NCBI GenBank assembly: GCA_902787715.1
Contig: CADAHQ010000002.1
Coordinates: 248,001-312,000 of the forward strand
DNA from: an uncultured Lachnospiraceae bacterium
GTDB lineage: Bacteria > Bacillota > Clostridia > Lachnospirales > Lachnospiraceae
Length of the DNA: 64,000 nt
Direction of reading: 5' to 3'
Part shown: piece after piece, positions 53,600 to 61,907 of the stretch
How the letters are laid out: the number at the start of each line of letters is the position of its first letter
Numbering within the stretch: the stretch's first letter is position 1
The notes under the pieces: model-generated
Databases searched by the model: none
What the model was told of the DNA's origin: nothing
Seen by the model: only the letters and a program-made list of their open reading frames with translations
Position numbers and translations under genes: made by a program

Positions 53600-55438
53600 A
53601 TGTGTGGAATTATCGGATATGTAGGAAAAAGTGAGGCAGTACCGATTCTTTTGGACGGTTTGGAGAGACTGGAGTACCGCGGCTATGATTCGGCGGGCGT
53701 TGCTGTCGTTTCGCCGTCCAATACACTTCAGGTTGTGAAGACCAAAGGCCGCCTTTCGGTGCTCAGAGAGCATCTCGATGCGCAGGATCCGCTGTGCGGC
53801 ACCATCGGCATCGGTCACACCCGCTGGGCGACCCACGGGGAGCCCAATGACACCAATGCGCATCCGCATGTGGGGTCGGACGGGAAGATTGCAGTTGTTC
53901 ACAACGGTATTATCGAGAACTATCTGGAGATTCGCGCGTCCCTTGAGCGCAAGGGAATTCCGTTCCACTCGGAGACCGACACGGAAGTTATCGCGCAGCT
54001 TTTGGAATACTACTACAAAAAGCTCGGAAATATTATGAATGCCGTGTATGCCGTGCTCGGACGAATCGAGGGCGCGTATGCCATGGGCATTTTGTGTGAG
54101 GATTTTCCGGGGCAGATGATTGCCGCGAGAAAGGATGCCCCGCTGTTGATTGGCTACGGCGAGGACGGCAATTTCATTGCGTCCGACGTGACGGCGCTTC
54201 TTGCGCACACCAGAACCGTGACGTATATGGAGGACGGCGAAGTGGCCGTGCTCACCGGGGATTCCGTTCAGATTTACGACCGCGAGCGCAGCCCGATTAC
54301 CAAGGAGCGCCACACGGTGGATTGGGACGTGAGCGCTGCCGAAAAAGGCGGTTACGCGCATTTTATGCTCAAGGAAATCATGGAGCAAGGGGAGGCGGTC
54401 CGCAAGACGATCTCGCCGCGCATCAAGGACGGCCGCATTTTCATCGAGGAGCTCGCCGGAATGGAAGGGTACCTCGAGGGACTTCGCAAGATCTGCATCG
54501 TGGCCTGCGGTTCCGCATTTCACGTGGGCATGGTCGGCAAATACGTCCTGGAGCGTCTGTTGCGCATCCCCGTTGACGCATACCTCGCATCGGAGTTCCG
54601 GTACAGCGAGCCGTTGCTCGGCGACGATACGCTGGTGATTGTCATCAGCCAGTCCGGCGAGACCCTCGATTCCATGGCGGCTCTGCGCGAAGCGAAGAAG
54701 CGCGGCTCGAAGGTTCTCTCAATCGTCAACGTCGTGGGAAGCTCCATCGCAAGAGAGTCCGACATCACGCTTTACACCTGGGCGGGGCCCGAGATCGCGG
54801 TTGCAACCACAAAGGCGTATACGACCCAGATGGCACTGCTGATTTTGCTTGGCGTTTACTGCGCGGATATGAACGGGCGGATTTCGGAGGAAGAGTACAA
54901 AACGATTCTGGCAGATTTCCTTGCACTGCCGGAGAAGGTTGACGAAGTGCTTAAGAACATCGAGGCATATCAGAAGGCTGCATCCCGGTATTTCAACCAG
55001 AACAGCGTCTTCTATATCGGCAGAAACCTCGACTACGCCCTGGGCCTTGAGGGGTCCCTCAAGCTGAAGGAAATCTCGTACATCCACTCGGAGTCGTACG
55101 CAGCCGGCGAGCTTAAGCACGGCACGATCTCGCTGATTGAGCCCGGCACCCTTGTGATTTCCCTTGCTACCTACGCGCCGCTTCTTGAGAAGACGCGCTC
55201 GAACATTGTGGAGGTTCGCGCCCGCGGCGCGGATGTCATCGTCGTCGCGACGGAGGAAACTGCTCCGGCGGTAAAGGATCAGGCCGACGAACTTCTCGTC
55301 ATCCCGAACACGCATCGTCTCCTCCAGCCGGTACTTGCGGTTATCCCGCTTCAGCTTTTCGCCTACTATGTAGCCCTGAACCGTGGCTGCGACATCGACA
55401 AGCCGAGAAACCTCGCCAAGTCCGTGACAGTGGAATAA
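53600..55438 (+). CDS. glmS: Glutamine-fructose-6-phosphate aminotransferase (isomerising)
   Basis: The 612-residue protein starts MCGIIGYVG, with the Cys nucleophile exposed after Met removal. It has the glutaminase domain (LEYRGYDSAGVA, GIGHTRWATHGEP, VVHNGIIENY) and two SIS isomerase domains (ACGSAFHVGM, VISQSGETLDS, ESYAAGELKHG), ending in DKPRNLAKSVTVE. It makes glucosamine 6-phosphate, the first step of cell-wall amino sugars. No glmS ribozyme can fit in the 23 bp before it; transcription with the XRE gene suggests protein-based control instead. Confidence 0.97.
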   Translation: MCGIIGYVGKSEAVPILLDGLERLEYRGYDSAGVAVVSPSNTLQVVKTKGRLSVLREHLDAQDPLCGTIGIGHTRWATHGEPNDTNAHPHVGSDGKIAVVHNGIIENYLEIRASLERKGIPFHSETDTEVIAQLLEYYYKKLGNIMNAVYAVLGRIEGAYAMGILCEDFPGQMIAARKDAPLLIGYGEDGNFIASDVTALLAHTRTVTYMEDGEVAVLTGDSVQIYDRERSPITKERHTVDWDVSAAEKGGYAHFMLKEIMEQGEAVRKTISPRIKDGRIFIEELAGMEGYLEGLRKICIVACGSAFHVGMVGKYVLERLLRIPVDAYLASEFRYSEPLLGDDTLVIVISQSGETLDSMAALREAKKRGSKVLSIVNVVGSSIARESDITLYTWAGPEIAVATTKAYTTQMALLILLGVYCADMNGRISEEEYKTILADFLALPEKVDEVLKNIEAYQKAASRYFNQNSVFYIGRNLDYALGLEGSLKLKEISYIHSESYAAGELKHGTISLIEPGTLVISLATYAPLLEKTRSNIVEVRARGADVIVVATEETAPAVKDQADELLVIPNTHRLLQPVLAVIPLQLFAYYVALNRGCDIDKPRNLAKSVTVE

Positions 55439-55447
55439 AAAAAGAAT

Positions 55448-55482
55448 CCCGGCACCTGCCAAGAAAGCAGGTGTCGGGTTTT
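55448..55482. terminator. Bidirectional terminator between glmS and the VanZ-like gene
   Basis: CCCGGCACCTGC/GCAGGTGTCGGG (12 bp, one G-U) with a 7-nt loop, TTTT on the right and an A-run on the left. It can serve glmS and the convergent minus-strand gene. Confidence 0.88.
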
Positions 55483-55502
55483 GGCTTTTTAGGACTGTGA
55501 AA

Positions 55503-56174
55503 CTAGATGCTCCCGAATTCATCGATGATTCCCACATCAATCCACAGTTGTTCGGCGCGTCGGTTCCATGTCAGCAGAAACACGATAAATGCCCCCGCAA
55601 AGTTGAGAATAACATCATCAATGTCCATGTTTCCGCGGGCGGTAATATGCTGCATGATTTCGACCAGACACAACCCGCACAGAGTTACAATGCTGAACCA
55701 TCCGGTGTGACGCAAACCATCGAAAAAGTACGGAAGAATGAAACCGATGGGACAAAACAGCAGCAGATTGCCGATAATGTTCACGCATGCGTTGGAGAGG
55801 CTGATCCGACCGCTGTTATAACCCTTAAAGTATTCGTAAATGGTCCGAAAAGGAACCAGAGAGCTTGCGTGTATCCCTGCATTTGCCCGGGTCCGGTCTG
55901 CTGTGCCGAACAGGATGCCGATCAGGCAAATACCGTAAACCACCGTGGCAATGATAAGCAGCGTTTCAAAAGTCTTTTCGCGTTTTTCAAAATCAGTGCC
56001 TTTTACCCAAAACACCGTTCCGAGAATACCGGTTATCAGGGTCAGGAACGGCAGGCCGTAGCGTGTGAGAGCGTCCCCGAAATCCTCGTGCGGGTTGAGT
56101 AGAATCTCGGCAAATGTGAAGCCGAAAATGATACAGACGACGAAAAATAAAGCCGAAATGAGTTTGTGTTTCAA
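55503..56174 (-). CDS. VanZ-like membrane protein
   Basis: About 223 residues with five or six membrane segments and the VanZ signature LVPFRTIYEYF followed by NIIGNLLLFCPIGFILPYF, then MQHITARGNMDIDDVILNFAGAFIVF. VanZ-like proteins can raise tolerance to teicoplanin-type drugs in some species, but most family members have no known role. The start is uncertain: TTG at 56174 follows GGGGG at 7 bp and is preferred, with TTG at 56213 and GTG at 56192 also in frame. Confidence 0.82.
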   Translation of the reverse strand: MKHKLISALFFVVCIIFGFTFAEILLNPHEDFGDALTRYGLPFLTLITGILGTVFWVKGTDFEKREKTFETLLIIATVVYGICLIGILFGTADRTRANAGIHASSLVPFRTIYEYFKGYNSGRISLSNACVNIIGNLLLFCPIGFILPYFFDGLRHTGWFSIVTLCGLCLVEIMQHITARGNMDIDDVILNFAGAFIVFLLTWNRRAEQLWIDVGIIDEFGSI

Positions 56175-56389
56175 AGCAGAGCCCCCAATCACATTGATAT
56201 GGTAATGATACAAAGCGGCAGCGGTGATGTCAAGTAATCCGGTGGGGAATGAAGCATGTCCGATGATGAAAAAGAGGATGAGAACGGAAACACGGAATTA
56301 ATAAATCTCTAATGTCCAAACCACACATTTTGTGGTATGATAGGGGCGAAAAGCAAGGGCGAATGCCCGCAGGAAGGAAATAAGCAAAG

Positions 56390-56935
56390 ATGGAACTGTA
56401 TGAAGGAAGACCGGCGGATGCGGAAGCGCGGCTGCCGCGGGAGAAGAGGGTGTACGATTTTCTGGATGAATTGGGGATTGCGTACTACCGGACGGACCAC
56501 GAAGCAGCGGGGACCATGGAGCAGTGCAACGCGATTGATGCGGTGCTCGGGGTCATCATCTGCAAGAATCTCTTCCTTTGCAACCGGCAGAAGACGGCGT
56601 ATTACCTTCTGATGATGCCGGGGGACAAGAAGTTTAAGACCAAGGAGCTGTCGGCACAGATCAATTCGGCGAGGCTGTCATTTGCCGACGCGGATGATAT
56701 GCTCCGGTATCTGGACATTGAGCCCGGTGCGGTGAGCATCATGGGCCTGATGAACGACGGGGAGCACAAGGTGCAGCTTCTGGTGGATGAGGACGTCCTT
56801 AAGGACGAATATGTGGGGTGCCATCCGTGTGTGAACACCTCGAGCCTGAAGCTTCGGACGTCGGATGTATTCGGGACATTCCTGAAGAAGGTCGGACATA
56901 CGATGAAGACGGTCCATCTGGTGGGAGAAGACTGA
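56390..56935 (+). CDS. ProX/YbaK-type aminoacyl-tRNA editing protein
   Basis: The 181-residue protein has the YbaK/ProRS-INS-like fold: VYDFLDELGIAYYRTDHEAA, VIICKNLFLCNRQKTAYYLL with the conserved lysine, ARLSFADADDMLRYLDIEPGAVSIMGLMND and the C-terminal VGCHPCVNTSSLKL. Stand-alone ProX proteins hydrolyse Ala-tRNA(Pro) to prevent mistranslation. It has a weak possible extended -10 (TGGTATGAT, 56333-56341) upstream, and its start follows AGGAAAT with a long spacer. Confidence 0.87.
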   Translation: MELYEGRPADAEARLPREKRVYDFLDELGIAYYRTDHEAAGTMEQCNAIDAVLGVIICKNLFLCNRQKTAYYLLMMPGDKKFKTKELSAQINSARLSFADADDMLRYLDIEPGAVSIMGLMNDGEHKVQLLVDEDVLKDEYVGCHPCVNTSSLKLRTSDVFGTFLKKVGHTMKTVHLVGED

Positions 56936-57062
56936 GCGGAAGATGCCTGAATGGGGGCAGGCGGAACAGGAAAGAATCGCACCGGTTTAAAGACGGGCGA
57001 TGGAAAATACAAACTTATGCGCATTTCGGGCTGACGCAACAGCCCGTCCGGGAGGACAAACC

Positions 57063-58823
57063 ATGATTATGGCTTACTACCAGATTCTGCTGGGAATCTC
57101 AATCGTGCTGACGATTCTCTATTTGATTTCGTGGCACAAGCATTACGACGTGCATGTCACGTTGATCTTTGCGATGATGCCGATTGCCATTTTAGGCAAT
57201 CTGATGACGGCGCGCGCAACCTCGTTAAATGAAGCGATTCTGGCGAACAAGATCACCTACTTCGGCGGATCGTTTCTGATTCTGATTATCACGCTTTCCA
57301 TTCTCAACCTGTGTCAAATCAAGGTGCCGCAGTGGGGCAGGGTTGCCATGTTTGTATCCAGCACCCTGGTGTATCTGTCGGCACTTACAGTCGGCGACCG
57401 GACATGGTTTTACCGCTCGTGCGATTTCGTCGTCACGGACGGCGTGGGGCGGCTTGTGAACAAAGACTACGGTCCGCTGCATACGGTGTTCGTATGCCTT
57501 GTGATGTTCTACTTCGCCATCGGTATCGCCGGGATGGTGTACAGCTTCTTGAAAAAACGAAGCGTTCCAAATAAGATTATCATCATGCTGTTCATCCCGG
57601 AGCTGGTGGCAATCTTTGCATTCTACGGGGGAAGGGAGATTATCACCGACCGTATTGAGCTGCTGCCTGCGGCGTATGTATTTGCCCAGATTATGTACCT
57701 GATTATCATCCACCAGGTGTGCCTCTACGACATCACTGACGTGGGAATCGATTCGCTGGTGCAGACGGGCGGCAAGGGCTTCATCTCCTTTGATTTCAAA
57801 CGCCACTATCTGGGGTGTAACGAGACGGCTCTGGAGGTCTTTCCTGAGCTTGCGAACCTCAAGGTGGACCGGGTCCTTCCGGAGGATACGACCGTCGGAA
57901 AGAATGTGAACCGCTGGCTGGATACTTTTGTGGAAGATTCGAGTGCGGATTCGTTCCGGTACCGAACCGGGGAAAGCATCTATCTGGTGTCGCTCACCTA
58001 CCTGTTCTCCGGCAGGCGCAGGCGCGGGTACCAGTTCTTCTTCTCGGACGACACGAAGCGGCAGCAGTATGTATCGCTTCTCAACAACTTCAATTACAAG
58101 CTGAAGGAGCAGGTGGAGGAAAAGACGCAGCACCTTGTGGAGATGCACGACAAGCTGATCATCGGCATGGCAACCATGGTAGAAAGTCGCGACAATTCCA
58201 CCGGCGGTCATATCCGCCGCACCAGTGAGGGCGTGCGGATGCTCACCGACGAAATCCGCAAGGACAACGTGCTGGGGATCTCCGAAGAATTCATCCGTAA
58301 TATCATCAAGGCGGCGCCTATGCACGACCTCGGCAAGATTGCGGTTGATGATGTGATTTTGCGAAAGCCCGGGCGTTTCGAACCCTGGGAGTTTGAGAAG
58401 ATGAAGGCTCATGCGAAGGAGGGCGCCCGCATCGTGCATGCCATCCTGGAGGGGACGGAGGACGAGGAGTTCCACGAAATCGCGGAAAATGTCGCCCACT
58501 ACCACCACGAGCGCTGGGACGGTTCGGGGTACCCGGAGGGGCTTGCCGGCGAGGAGATTCCTCTGGAAGCCCGCATCATGGCCATTGCCGATGTGTACGA
58601 CGCCTTGGTGAGCAAGCGCGTGTACAAGGCGAGTATGCCATTTGACAAGGCGGACGCCATCATCATGGAGGGCATGGGGACGCAGTTTGACCCGCAGCTG
58701 GAGCGATACTACGTGGCTGCCAGACCGCGCCTGGAGGCGTATTACAGCGAGCAGGAAGCCGTGGCGGACGGTTCCGGGTTAAAGGATGAGGGAGCGCTTT
58801 GCGAACGAATCCGGACGACCTGA
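57063..58823 (+). CDS. Membrane HD-GYP protein (probable c-di-GMP phosphodiesterase)
   Basis: The 586-residue protein has seven N-terminal membrane segments (histidine-kinase-type 7TM sensor, residues 1-215), a PAS-like linker, a coiled-coil stretch (YKLKEQVEEKTQHLVEMHDKL) and an HD-GYP domain with HDLGKIAVDD (H421, D422), HHERWDGSGYPEGL (GYP 489-491) and IADVYDALVSKR. All residues of the HD-GYP metal site that I can check are kept. It would degrade c-di-GMP in response to a membrane or lipid-phase signal, opposing the GGDEF protein at 11186. The ATG at 57063 follows GGGAGG. Confidence 0.9.
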   Translation: MIMAYYQILLGISIVLTILYLISWHKHYDVHVTLIFAMMPIAILGNLMTARATSLNEAILANKITYFGGSFLILIITLSILNLCQIKVPQWGRVAMFVSSTLVYLSALTVGDRTWFYRSCDFVVTDGVGRLVNKDYGPLHTVFVCLVMFYFAIGIAGMVYSFLKKRSVPNKIIIMLFIPELVAIFAFYGGREIITDRIELLPAAYVFAQIMYLIIIHQVCLYDITDVGIDSLVQTGGKGFISFDFKRHYLGCNETALEVFPELANLKVDRVLPEDTTVGKNVNRWLDTFVEDSSADSFRYRTGESIYLVSLTYLFSGRRRRGYQFFFSDDTKRQQYVSLLNNFNYKLKEQVEEKTQHLVEMHDKLIIGMATMVESRDNSTGGHIRRTSEGVRMLTDEIRKDNVLGISEEFIRNIIKAAPMHDLGKIAVDDVILRKPGRFEPWEFEKMKAHAKEGARIVHAILEGTEDEEFHEIAENVAHYHHERWDGSGYPEGLAGEEIPLEARIMAIADVYDALVSKRVYKASMPFDKADAIIMEGMGTQFDPQLERYYVAARPRLEAYYSEQEAVADGSGLKDEGALCERIRTT

Positions 58824-58855
58824 CCGGGCAGAACAGACAACAAAGGAGAAAACGT

Positions 58856-60037
58856 ATGGTTCGCGCCGTGATTTTTGATATGTTTGAGACTCTGGTCACC
58901 TTGTTTACGGGCCGGACGTACTTCAGCGAGAATATCCGCGAGGATCTCGCAAACGTCGGCGTGTCGCTCGACGAATTCCGCAGGGCATGGCACGCTACGG
59001 AGGTCGGCAGAAGCACCGGGGAGTACACCATGGCGGAGGGACTTGCAAAGACACTTCGCCTGATCGGATACGGCGGGGACAAAGACGCTGACGGGGCGAC
59101 GGCGCCTTCGGAGAAGCCGTATGACGAGGAGATGATAGCGGAAGCGGTGGAGATGGTGACGCGCAAACGTCGCGAGGCGCTTTCGGACACCTTTACAAAT
59201 ATCCCCGAGTCGTCGGTACAGCTGCTTAAGGATCTTCATGAGAGGGGTTATAAAATCGGCCTCATCAGCAATTGCTTCTCGGACGAATGCGAAATGATTA
59301 AGGGGAGTGTTCTGTTCCCGTATTTCGATGCGGTTCGGATGTCGTATGAGTGCGGCATCATCAAGCCGGACCCTGCGGTCTTTGCGAGCATCTGCGAGGA
59401 GCTCGGCGTAGCACCGCAGGAGTGTCTGTACGTGGGTGACGGCGGCTCGAAGGAGCTATTCGCCGCACGGGAGGCCGGCATGCGCGCCGCGCAGGCGTTA
59501 TGGTTCCGCGAAGGAATGTTTGAACCGCACATTCCGAGTCCGGTGTTCGGCGAATTCGCCCATTTGAATTGTCAGGCAGATGTGCTCGCGGAAGCGGCGA
59601 AGCCCGACTATGAGGAAACCGACACCCTGACGCCGGAAGAGTATATGGAGATGCGCCGCGCCGTGGGCTGGAGCGAGTTTCCGCTTGCGCAGGCGAAGGA
59701 AGGCCTCGCCCATTCGGCCTATCTGTGCTGCCTGCGGGACGGCGGGAAGCCAATCGCCTTAACAAGGGTCATCTGGGACCGGGGATATGTGGTGTACATC
59801 GCGGATGTCATCGTCCTTCCGGCTTACCAGGGGAAAGGCCTGGGCAGGGAGCTTATGAACCGCGTGATGGCCTTTATACGAAGCATCCTAAAGCCCGGCT
59901 ACCGCGTGATGGTAAGCCTGCAGGCCGCGAAGGGCAAGGAGGCATTTTACGAGAAGTTCGGTTTTGTTCCTCGCCCGACCGCGGACACCGGATGCGGCAT
60001 GCATCAGTGGTTGGAAAACCCGGCGCCCGGGGTCTGA
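58856..60037 (+). CDS. HAD-like hydrolase fused to a GNAT acetyltransferase
   Basis: The 393-residue protein has an N-terminal HAD domain (IFDMFETLVTLF, with one Asp of the DxD pair as Met-Phe-Glu; GLISNCFSDE; KPDPAVF; YVGDGGSKEL), then from about residue 265 a GNAT domain (LTPEEYMEMRRAVGW; VYIADVIVLPAYQGKGLGRELMNRVM; FYEKFGFVPRPTADTGCGM). Motif I reads DMFET rather than DxDGT, so the second catalytic Asp (acid/base) is replaced by Phe and phosphatase activity is doubtful. The ATG at 58856 follows AAAGGAGAA. Confidence 0.85.
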   Translation: MVRAVIFDMFETLVTLFTGRTYFSENIREDLANVGVSLDEFRRAWHATEVGRSTGEYTMAEGLAKTLRLIGYGGDKDADGATAPSEKPYDEEMIAEAVEMVTRKRREALSDTFTNIPESSVQLLKDLHERGYKIGLISNCFSDECEMIKGSVLFPYFDAVRMSYECGIIKPDPAVFASICEELGVAPQECLYVGDGGSKELFAAREAGMRAAQALWFREGMFEPHIPSPVFGEFAHLNCQADVLAEAAKPDYEETDTLTPEEYMEMRRAVGWSEFPLAQAKEGLAHSAYLCCLRDGGKPIALTRVIWDRGYVVYIADVIVLPAYQGKGLGRELMNRVMAFIRSILKPGYRVMVSLQAAKGKEAFYEKFGFVPRPTADTGCGMHQWLENPAPGV

Positions 60038-60067
60038 TTATTTCGGAAAATGCGTGAAAATTTATTA

Positions 60068-60096
60068 GTGACACGGCACCGCATGCGTGATATAAT
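60068..60096 (+). promoter_or_regulatory. Promoter of the NAGPA-domain gene
   Basis: GTGACA (60068-60073), a 17-bp spacer and a consensus TATAAT (60091-60096), 66 bp before the start. Confidence 0.8.
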
Positions 60097-60161
60097 AAAA
60101 TGTAGTGGCTTTGCAAGTCAGTTTGCGAAAATGTGTGAGGAATGGATAGAGGAGTGCGGAG

Positions 60162-61169
60162 ATGAAAAAGCAGCGGCCGATTTGGGTAATTGTTTTCGGA
60201 TTATTATTGAGCGCGTATACCGCCTATGTCATGATGGACGTATTTGTAATCAAGCGTCCCATGCAGGAGAATGTAACAGAGATTAACCTGGCTTTGTTTG
60301 CCACGGCAACGCCTACGCCTTTGCCGCCGACGCCTACGCCGAATCCCGGCGGAAGCTCCAGCACGAATCCCGCGGAGCCCACGCCCACCGATCCGCCGAC
60401 CCCGACCCCGACACCGCCCTGGTTCTCGGAGGAGGTTGTCGCTACGGACACTCTCTATAAGAATGATCACCTCTTTGTGGAGATTACCCACTATCGTGAG
60501 CATAAGACCGACATCCATGTGGCAGAGGTTCGCATGACCTCGGCACAGTACCTTCTGACGGCATTTGCCAAGGATACGTACGGAAGAAACATTCTGGACA
60601 AGCCCACGAGAATGATGAAGACGAAGGATGCCGTCTTCTGCGTCAACGGCGATAACTACGGAGCCCGCGAGGGCGGTTACGTCATCCGCAACGGTTTCCT
60701 GTACCGCACCGTAGGTAACTCCAGTTATAAGATGGAAGTTCTGTGTATCATGCCGGACGGTGATTTCTATTTCACCCACTCCAGCCGTGAGACCGCCCAG
60801 TCCCTTCTGGACAAGGGCGTATGGCAGGGCTTCACCTTCGGACCGGTGTTGCTTGACAACGGCGAGTTCAAGGTAAATCCCCGCTCGGAGGTTGACCTTT
60901 GCTATGTGCAGAATCCCCGTACGGCAATCGGTATGGTGGAACCCCTGCATTACTTCTTCGTGGTTGCGGACGGCCGTACGGAGCAGAGCTACGGCCTTTC
61001 GCTGTACCAGATGGCGGACTTCATGCAGCGTCTGGGCTGCACGAAGGCTTATAACCTTGACGGCGGCGGATCGTCCACCATGGCATTCCGCGGAAAAGTC
61101 ATCAACTTCCCGACCGGCGACGGAACGTACTACGAAAGAGAGGTAGCGGACATTGTCTACGTGCGATAG
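60162..61169 (+). CDS. Membrane-anchored NAGPA-domain phosphodiester glycosidase-like protein
   Basis: The 335-residue protein has an N-terminal signal anchor (PIWVIVFGLLLSAYTAYVMMDVFVI), a Pro/Thr-rich linker (TPTPLPPTPTPNPGG, then TPTPTPP) and an extracellular NAGPA domain: VNGDNYGAREGGYVIRNG, GFTFGPVLL, NPRTAIGM and the hallmark YNLDGGGSSTMAF. Human NAGPA removes N-acetylglucosamine from a phosphodiester; bacterial members are thought to act on wall or exopolysaccharide phosphodiesters. It has its own promoter and overlaps the next gene by 17 bp. Confidence 0.9.
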   Translation: MKKQRPIWVIVFGLLLSAYTAYVMMDVFVIKRPMQENVTEINLALFATATPTPLPPTPTPNPGGSSSTNPAEPTPTDPPTPTPTPPWFSEEVVATDTLYKNDHLFVEITHYREHKTDIHVAEVRMTSAQYLLTAFAKDTYGRNILDKPTRMMKTKDAVFCVNGDNYGAREGGYVIRNGFLYRTVGNSSYKMEVLCIMPDGDFYFTHSSRETAQSLLDKGVWQGFTFGPVLLDNGEFKVNPRSEVDLCYVQNPRTAIGMVEPLHYFFVVADGRTEQSYGLSLYQMADFMQRLGCTKAYNLDGGGSSTMAFRGKVINFPTGDGTYYEREVADIVYVR

Positions 61170-61635
61170 AATTTTCCGTATCCACTGGAAGATCTGGGTC
61201 GGCGTGACAATCTTTGTCGGCATCTTCTCCGCGGTGTATGAGCACTACGGACGGGGCATCCGCTCCAAGCCGATGATTTTCGCGTTTATGATTCCGCTTC
61301 TGTTCGGCGCGGCGCCGGCGTTTTTCCTGGCGAGAAAGCCAAGCGCCGAGAGAATAACCTACGAGTCCGGAATCCGGATGGGCATCAATCTGTTCTGCTC
61401 CGGAGTTGCAACGCTCACCATGGGCTCCATCGCCACGGGCGTCGTCGAAATCTTCGGCACGACGAACCGTCTGCTGAAGTACTACATCATCGTAGGCGGC
61501 ATTCTGCTTGTCATCGGAGCCATCACCGGAAGCATCGCGTACTCCTATGCGGTGTCCGATTTCGAGGCGGAGGACGAGGAGGAGCGCATCCGGGAGCTGA
61601 CAGACCCGGATACAATGGACGAAGACTACTGGTGA
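61153..61635 (+). CDS. Small four-helix membrane protein of unknown function
   Basis: About 160 residues with four hydrophobic segments (IWVGVTIFVGIFSAVY, PMIFAFMIPLLFGAAPAFFLA, NLFCSGVATLTMGSIATGVV, YYIIVGGILLVIGAITGSIAYSYA) and an acidic tail (DFEAEDEEERIRELTD). The only start I see is TTG at 61153, inside the end of the NAGPA gene, with GAGAGG about 9 bp before. The overlap suggests that the two products are made together. The family is not recognised. Confidence 0.72.
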   Translation: MSTCDRIFRIHWKIWVGVTIFVGIFSAVYEHYGRGIRSKPMIFAFMIPLLFGAAPAFFLARKPSAERITYESGIRMGINLFCSGVATLTMGSIATGVVEIFGTTNRLLKYYIIVGGILLVIGAITGSIAYSYAVSDFEAEDEEERIRELTDPDTMDEDYW

Positions 61636-61660
61636 TTTTTTAAGTAAATATTGCAAGTTT

Positions 61661-61692
61661 GGGACGACAGAGACACCTGCCGTCCCTTTTTT
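61661..61692 (+). terminator. Terminator before rpoB
   Basis: GGGACG/CGTCCC with a 14-nt partly paired loop is followed by six T. Confidence 0.85.
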
Positions 61693-61750
61693 GTCGGTTT
61701 GCAACAAAAAAAGGAGCCAAATGCTCCCGAGATTTTTAAAAAATTATTCT

Positions 61751-61779
61751 TTGACAAATAGAAAAAGTTGTGTTAAAAT
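61751..61779 (+). promoter_or_regulatory. Promoter of rpoB
   Basis: A perfect TTGACA (61751-61756), a 17-bp spacer and TAAAAT (61774-61779). The leader to the rpoB start is about 120 nt. Confidence 0.88.
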
Positions 61780-61907
61780 GGACGATGCACTATTGTGGTG
61801 TTATGTGCCCGTTCGTCAGTATTATAGCAGTTTTTCACGGCAAATGCAAGTGTTTTCCGTGTTGGCCCTGCGAATGGGAAAAATCAAATCAAGGGGTGAC
61901 AACGTCA

